Shown: positions 7,184 through 9,975 of the stretch, one piece after another | Layout: every line of letters begins with the position of its first letter | Position numbering within the stretch: position 1 is the first letter of the stretch | Origin: Candidatus Omnitrophota bacterium | Lineage (GTDB): Bacteria > Omnitrophota > Gorgyraeia > Gygaellales > Profunditerraquicolaceae | Assembly: GCA_016938245.1 (NCBI GenBank) | Contig: JAFGUY010000091.1 | Coordinates: 1-9,975 of the forward strand | Length of the DNA stretch: 9,975 nucleotides | Reading direction: 5' to 3' | Translations under genes and position numbers: made by a program | The notes under the pieces: generated by a model | The model's database searches: none | What the model was told of the DNA's origin: nothing | The model's input: the letters and a program-made list of their open reading frames with translations, nothing else

Positions 7184-8096
7184 TCTTTCGGTTAAAATAG
7201 GAAAAATTAAATTAAAGAATCCGGTAATGACGGCGTCAGGGACTTTTGGTTATGCCGAAGAATTTAATGATTTTATTAATTTAAAGAGACTGGGCGCTAT
7301 CGTAACAAAAACTGTAACCTTAAAACCGCATATAGGCAATCTGCCTGCGCGCACCTGTGAAACTCCCTCCGGGATGCTTAATTCAATAGGATTAGAGAAC
7401 CCGGGCTTAGAAGTTTTCCTAAAAAGCAAACTGCCATTTTTGAAGAAATTAAATATACCGGTTATCATGAGCATTGCCTCTATCGGCAGCCCGGAAGAAT
7501 TTATTGAATTAGCAAAAAGGCTAAATAAGGTTAGCGCGGTAGATGCCTTAGAGCTTAATATATCCTGTCCTAATATCATCGGTGAAAAAACCTTGATATC
7601 GCAGGAGTGCGAAGCTACGTATAAAACCGTAAGCTCCGTACGCAAGGCGACTAATAAAACACTGATTACCAAGTTATCGCCTAATGTTACTTGTATTAGC
7701 GATATTGCCAAAGCTGCCCAAAGCGCAGGAAGCGATGCTATAGCCCTTATTAATACTTTATCGGGGATGAGCATAGATATAGAAAAAAGAGCCCCTAAGC
7801 TTAAGGCTGTAACCGGAGGTTTAAGCGGGCCGGCAATAAGGCCCGTAGCGTTAAAGATGGTCTGGGAAGCATATAATAATATTAAAATTCCAATTATCGG
7901 AATGGGTGGTATAATGGACACTCCGAGCGCTTTGGAGTTTCTTATTGCCGGGGCTACCGCCATAAGTATAGGCACCGCCAATTTTATTAACCCAAAGGCG
8001 ACTATTGAGATTATCGACGGATTAAGCGAGTATCTTAAACGGAAGAAAATAAAAAGCGCCGAGGAGCTTACCGGAAGCTTAAGTCATGAAAAGTGA
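7173..8096 (+). CDS. pyrD: Dihydroorotate dehydrogenase, class 1B catalytic subunit
   Basis: FMN enzyme that oxidises dihydroorotate to orotate, the fourth step of de novo UMP synthesis, using NAD+ through the adjacent PyrK. The 307-residue cytosolic protein is normal for the class and has no membrane anchor. Motifs in order are NPVMTASGTFGY (16-27), TKTVTLKP (45-52) with Lys46 as a likely FMN contact, NSIGLENPG (70-78) and LNISCPN (128-134) with catalytic base Cys132. The Cys, rather than Ser, places it in class 1. The C-terminal barrel has GGLSGPAIRPVAL, IPIIGMGG and the phosphate-binding SIGTANF. Direct adjacency to pyrK with an 11-base overlap supports class 1B. The end overlaps pyrF by 11 bases. 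A long antisense open frame within it is only a shadow. Confidence 0.97.
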   Translation: MKINLSVKIGKIKLKNPVMTASGTFGYAEEFNDFINLKRLGAIVTKTVTLKPHIGNLPARTCETPSGMLNSIGLENPGLEVFLKSKLPFLKKLNIPVIMSIASIGSPEEFIELAKRLNKVSAVDALELNISCPNIIGEKTLISQECEATYKTVSSVRKATNKTLITKLSPNVTCISDIAKAAQSAGSDAIALINTLSGMSIDIEKRAPKLKAVTGGLSGPAIRPVALKMVWEAYNNIKIPIIGMGGIMDTPSALEFLIAGATAISIGTANFINPKATIEIIDGLSEYLKRKKIKSAEELTGSLSHEK

Positions 8097-8769
8097 AATA
8101 GTCCTTGCTTTAGATGTTGATAACTTAACTCAAGCCAGATATTTTATTAATAAGCTTTACCCAGTTATTAAAATATTTAAAGTAGGCAGCCAGCTTTTTA
8201 CTTCCTGCGGGCCTAAGATTATAGAGATCATAAACAAAAAAGGGGCGGGGGTATTCCTGGATTTAAAATTTTTTGATATCCCCAACACTGTTTCCGGGGC
8301 GGTGCGTTTAGCAGTACGCCATAAGGTTAAGATGCTGACTTTGCATATATTAGGGGATGAAGAGATGATCAAGGCAGCTGTTTTTGCCGCTTCTGACGAG
8401 GCAAAAAAGATACATATCAAACAACCTCTTTTAATCGGAGTTACGGTTTTAACTAGTAAAGACGCAAAATCAAGCGATGTTTTAACCCTAGCCCGTATGG
8501 GGATAGAGTCTGGGTTAGATGGAGTAGTCTGCTCTGCCCGGGAAGCAAAGATGTTAAGGGATAATATAAAAGGTAAATTTACTATTGTAACTCCCGGTAT
8601 AAGGCCTAAGGGAAGTTTTAAGAACGATCAGAAGAGGACGGCAACTGTCGGTGAGGCGATTTCCGCAGGGAGCAATTTTTTAGTAGTCGGCAGGCCCATA
8701 TTAGAGGCGGATGACCCTAATGCGGCAGCAAAAGAAATTTTAGGAGAAATATATGCCAGAAGAGATTAA
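8086..8769 (+). CDS. pyrF: Orotidine 5'-phosphate decarboxylase
   Basis: Catalyses the last step to UMP by decarboxylating OMP. The 227-residue TIM-barrel protein is typical in length. It shows ALDVD (8-12), FKVG (31-34) and the catalytic DxKxxDIPNT element as DLKFFDIPNT (59-68), with Asp59, Lys61 and Asp64. TPGIRP and VGRPI near the C-terminus form the phosphate-binding end. Two positions depart from textbook bacterial sequences: Phe63 where His is usual (DLKFHDIP), and LHILGD where VHASGG is usual. Both flank the active site without removing a catalytic residue. ATG 8086 overlaps pyrD, and a GGAAG lies upstream. The end overlaps the ATPase subunit E gene by 17 bases. pyrE, often next to pyrF, is not present. 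Confidence 0.96.
   Translation: MKSEIVLALDVDNLTQARYFINKLYPVIKIFKVGSQLFTSCGPKIIEIINKKGAGVFLDLKFFDIPNTVSGAVRLAVRHKVKMLTLHILGDEEMIKAAVFAASDEAKKIHIKQPLLIGVTVLTSKDAKSSDVLTLARMGIESGLDGVVCSAREAKMLRDNIKGKFTIVTPGIRPKGSFKNDQKRTATVGEAISAGSNFLVVGRPILEADDPNAAAKEILGEIYARRD
8742..8746 (+). promoter_or_regulatory. Ribosome binding site for V/A-ATPase subunit E
   Basis: AGGAG lies 6 bases before the ATG at 8753, inside the end of pyrF. It supports this start despite the 17-base gene overlap and shows that the ATPase gene is translated from within the pyrimidine transcript. Confidence 0.65.
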
Positions 8770-9358
8770 GGGATTAATAGAAAAGATCCAGAGGGAAGGG
8801 GTTCAGAAAGCCCAAGAAGAAGGGTATAAGATTGTAAAAGAGGCAAAAGAGGCATCCGTAAAAATACTTGAGGCGGCTAAACGCGAAGCAGATTCTATTA
8901 TCCAAAGAGCCAAGTCAGAGGCTCAAAGGCTTAAGGAATCCACCGATGTTTCGTTGAAACAGGCAGGCAGGGATTTTCTTATTGCGCTACGCGCCCAGAT
9001 TAATTCAATGCTGAAGAAAATCGTAATTCAAAACACCTCCGAAGCATTGAGCGTACATGAAATGTCTAGGATTATCGATACGCTGATCAAAGAATACTGT
9101 AAAAAAGAGAAAGCAGATAAAATAGAGGTAGTTTTAAGTAAAGATGACCTTGTGAAAATGAAGGGTAGTTTTTTGGGTAAATTATCGGAGAGCATGGCTA
9201 AGAATATAACTTTTAAATCCTCGGATAATATATCCGCAGGGTTTACTATTAGCTTTGATTCCGGAAAATCGCATTTTGATTTTTCAGACCAGGCCTTAGC
9301 AGAATACATAAGTTCCTATCTTAATAAAGAGCTTGCTAATATATTAAATTCAAAATAA
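8753..9358 (+). CDS. atpE: V/A-type ATP synthase subunit E (peripheral stalk)
   Basis: A 201-residue protein with the two-part layout of V/A-ATPase subunit E, which with a partner forms the peripheral stalk tethering the catalytic head to the membrane sector. Residues about 5-75 are charged, alanine-rich and heptad-like (for example KEAKEASVKILEAAKREAD), typical of the stalk coiled coil. Residues about 85-201 form the globular part, with SEALSVHEMSRIIDTLIKEY and a conserved-looking SAGFTISFDSG segment. It is hydrophilic, with no signal or membrane segment. A good Shine-Dalgarno supports the ATG. It overlaps pyrF by 17 bases and is followed after 3 bases by a DUF2764 gene, a known neighbour in bacterial V-type clusters. 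Subunit E evolves fast, so the call rests on layout and context as well as sequence. The symbol is a convention that differs from F-type atpE. Confidence 0.87.
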   Translation: MPEEIKGLIEKIQREGVQKAQEEGYKIVKEAKEASVKILEAAKREADSIIQRAKSEAQRLKESTDVSLKQAGRDFLIALRAQINSMLKKIVIQNTSEALSVHEMSRIIDTLIKEYCKKEKADKIEVVLSKDDLVKMKGSFLGKLSESMAKNITFKSSDNISAGFTISFDSGKSHFDFSDQALAEYISSYLNKELANILNSK

Positions 9359-9361
9359 TAG

Positions 9362-9898
9362 ATGCCTTCTTACTACACCTATTTAATATCCAGTCTTCCT
9401 TTACTTAGCCTCGGCGCAAAACCGCCTTTTTCTCCGGATGAGTTTTTTGAAGTTTGTTCAAGGGTTATTAAAAATAGTGATGTGGAAAAAATTAAAGATG
9501 CAGTAAATAATCCGGAGTATACGCTTTATCCAAAAGGCCCCCAACTTTTGAGAGAGTGGCGTATTTTTAATCTTTCTTTACGCAGTGAACTCGCCGTTTT
9601 ACGGGCAGGCAGAAAGAAATTAGATCCGTCTAAATACCTAAGTCAGGGCATATATGCGCCATCTTCGATTGTGCATGCGGCAATGTTATCATACCGCAAT
9701 CAAAATATCCTTGAGGCCGAAAGATCTTTGGATTTAGAGCGATGGCGTTTTCTGGATGAGGTTTCATCCGGGCACCACTTTGATATTGAATTTTTGATTG
9801 CTTATGCGCTTAAACTAAAAATTCTTATGCGCTGGGATGTGATTAATAACGCAGATAAAGAGGCGCTTTTTAAAGAAGCCATAAACGGTAATTATTGA
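9362..9898 (+). CDS. DUF2764 family protein of the V/A-type ATPase cluster
   Basis: A 178-residue protein beginning MPSYYTYLISSLPLLSLG, followed by PPFSPDEFFEVC, which is the usual opening of DUF2764 proteins. In several bacterial phyla these lie in V-type ATPase operons between subunit E and subunit A. They are suspected to stand in for the central-stalk subunit C/d, but no biochemical role is assured. The remainder is helical and charged, with WRIFNLSLRSELAVLRAGR (about 66-84) and LERWRFLDEVSSGHHFDIE (about 125-143) as its most distinctive parts. No membrane segment is convincing; the hydrophobic N-terminus is short and part of the family signature. It starts 3 bases after the subunit E stop without a clear Shine-Dalgarno, so translation is probably coupled. 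Family assignment is fairly confident; function is inferred from context. Confidence 0.82.
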   Translation: MPSYYTYLISSLPLLSLGAKPPFSPDEFFEVCSRVIKNSDVEKIKDAVNNPEYTLYPKGPQLLREWRIFNLSLRSELAVLRAGRKKLDPSKYLSQGIYAPSSIVHAAMLSYRNQNILEAERSLDLERWRFLDEVSSGHHFDIEFLIAYALKLKILMRWDVINNADKEALFKEAINGNY

Positions 9899-9975
9899 CT
9901 TTCGCATAAGTAATGGAACGAATCTATCTTGTCCATGGTAAATCGGACGCATAGATACAAGACCAAAGAAGTTTC
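9899..9975. other. 77-base tail with no assignable gene
   Basis: After the DUF2764 stop I see no recognisable start of the ATPase subunit A gene that would be expected next. ATG 9913 opens only 13 codons before a stop at 9952-9954. ATG 9935 is open to the window end but matches nothing I recognise. A 4-bp GTCC/GGAC stem (9931-9948) is too weak to call a terminator. Confidence 0.5.

Noticed and set aside
7905..7920. TATAAT-like hexamer inside pyrD as a possible internal promoter for pyrF.
   Set aside because: It falls within conserved coding sequence (the GMGGIMD region) and no convincing -35 was seen at the right spacing.
7250..7981. A 243-codon antisense open frame across pyrD.
   Set aside because: The opposite strand encodes an unmistakable PyrD with all motifs; the antisense product resembles no family and has no ribosome binding site.
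9817..9973. A minus-strand open frame entering from the window end into the DUF2764 gene.
   Set aside because: It overlaps a well-supported plus-strand gene, has no family resemblance that I can recognise, and is short.

Overview
The window is a dense, single-strand (+) gene cluster with almost no intergenic space. Ten coding regions can be checked here: nine recognisable genes run from base 43 to 9898, followed by a 77-base tail with no assignable gene. Neighbouring genes are separated by at most 3 bases or overlap by 1 to 32 bases, and no terminator-like hairpin with a T-tract was seen between them. They are therefore most simply read as one transcription unit with extensive translational coupling.

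Layout: (1) a LOG/TIGR00725-like nucleotide-binding protein; (2) carA and carB, carbamoyl-phosphate synthase; (3) mutM/fpg, a DNA glycosylase; (4) an integral-membrane methyltransferase of the isoprenylcysteine carboxyl methyltransferase/PEMT-like type; (5) pyrK, pyrD (class 1B) and pyrF, covering NAD-linked dihydroorotate oxidation and the last step to UMP; (6) the start of a V/A-type ATPase cluster, with peripheral stalk subunit E and a DUF2764 protein. This is most of a de novo pyrimidine pathway. pyrB, pyrC and pyrE are not in the window. The pyrimidine genes run directly into the ion-pumping ATPase genes.

The most striking observation is in carA. The reading frame is full length and the N-terminal CarB-contacting domain is well conserved, but all three glutaminase catalytic positions are substituted: nucleophile Cys to Ser249, His to Ala335, Glu to Ser337. 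CarB is intact in both ATP-grasp halves. The inferred enzyme is an ammonia-dependent carbamoyl-phosphate synthase that keeps a catalytically dead small subunit, a bacterial parallel to the Cys-to-Ser change in vertebrate CPS I.

Two repeat features also stand out. A pair of GGGACAGTCCCT palindromic units is translated into the C-terminus of the first gene. An 8-base tandem repeat lies inside pyrK, where gain or loss of one unit would shift the frame.

Organism: a bacterium with moderately AT-rich DNA, standard genetic code, NAD-linked class 1B dihydroorotate dehydrogenase and a V/A-type ATPase with DUF2764. This suggests an uncultured anaerobe. The gene style and the repeat are reminiscent of candidate phylum Omnitrophota in the PVC group, but that placement is an impression, not a demonstration. 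The window length and the unassignable last 77 bases would fit a whole metagenomic contig.
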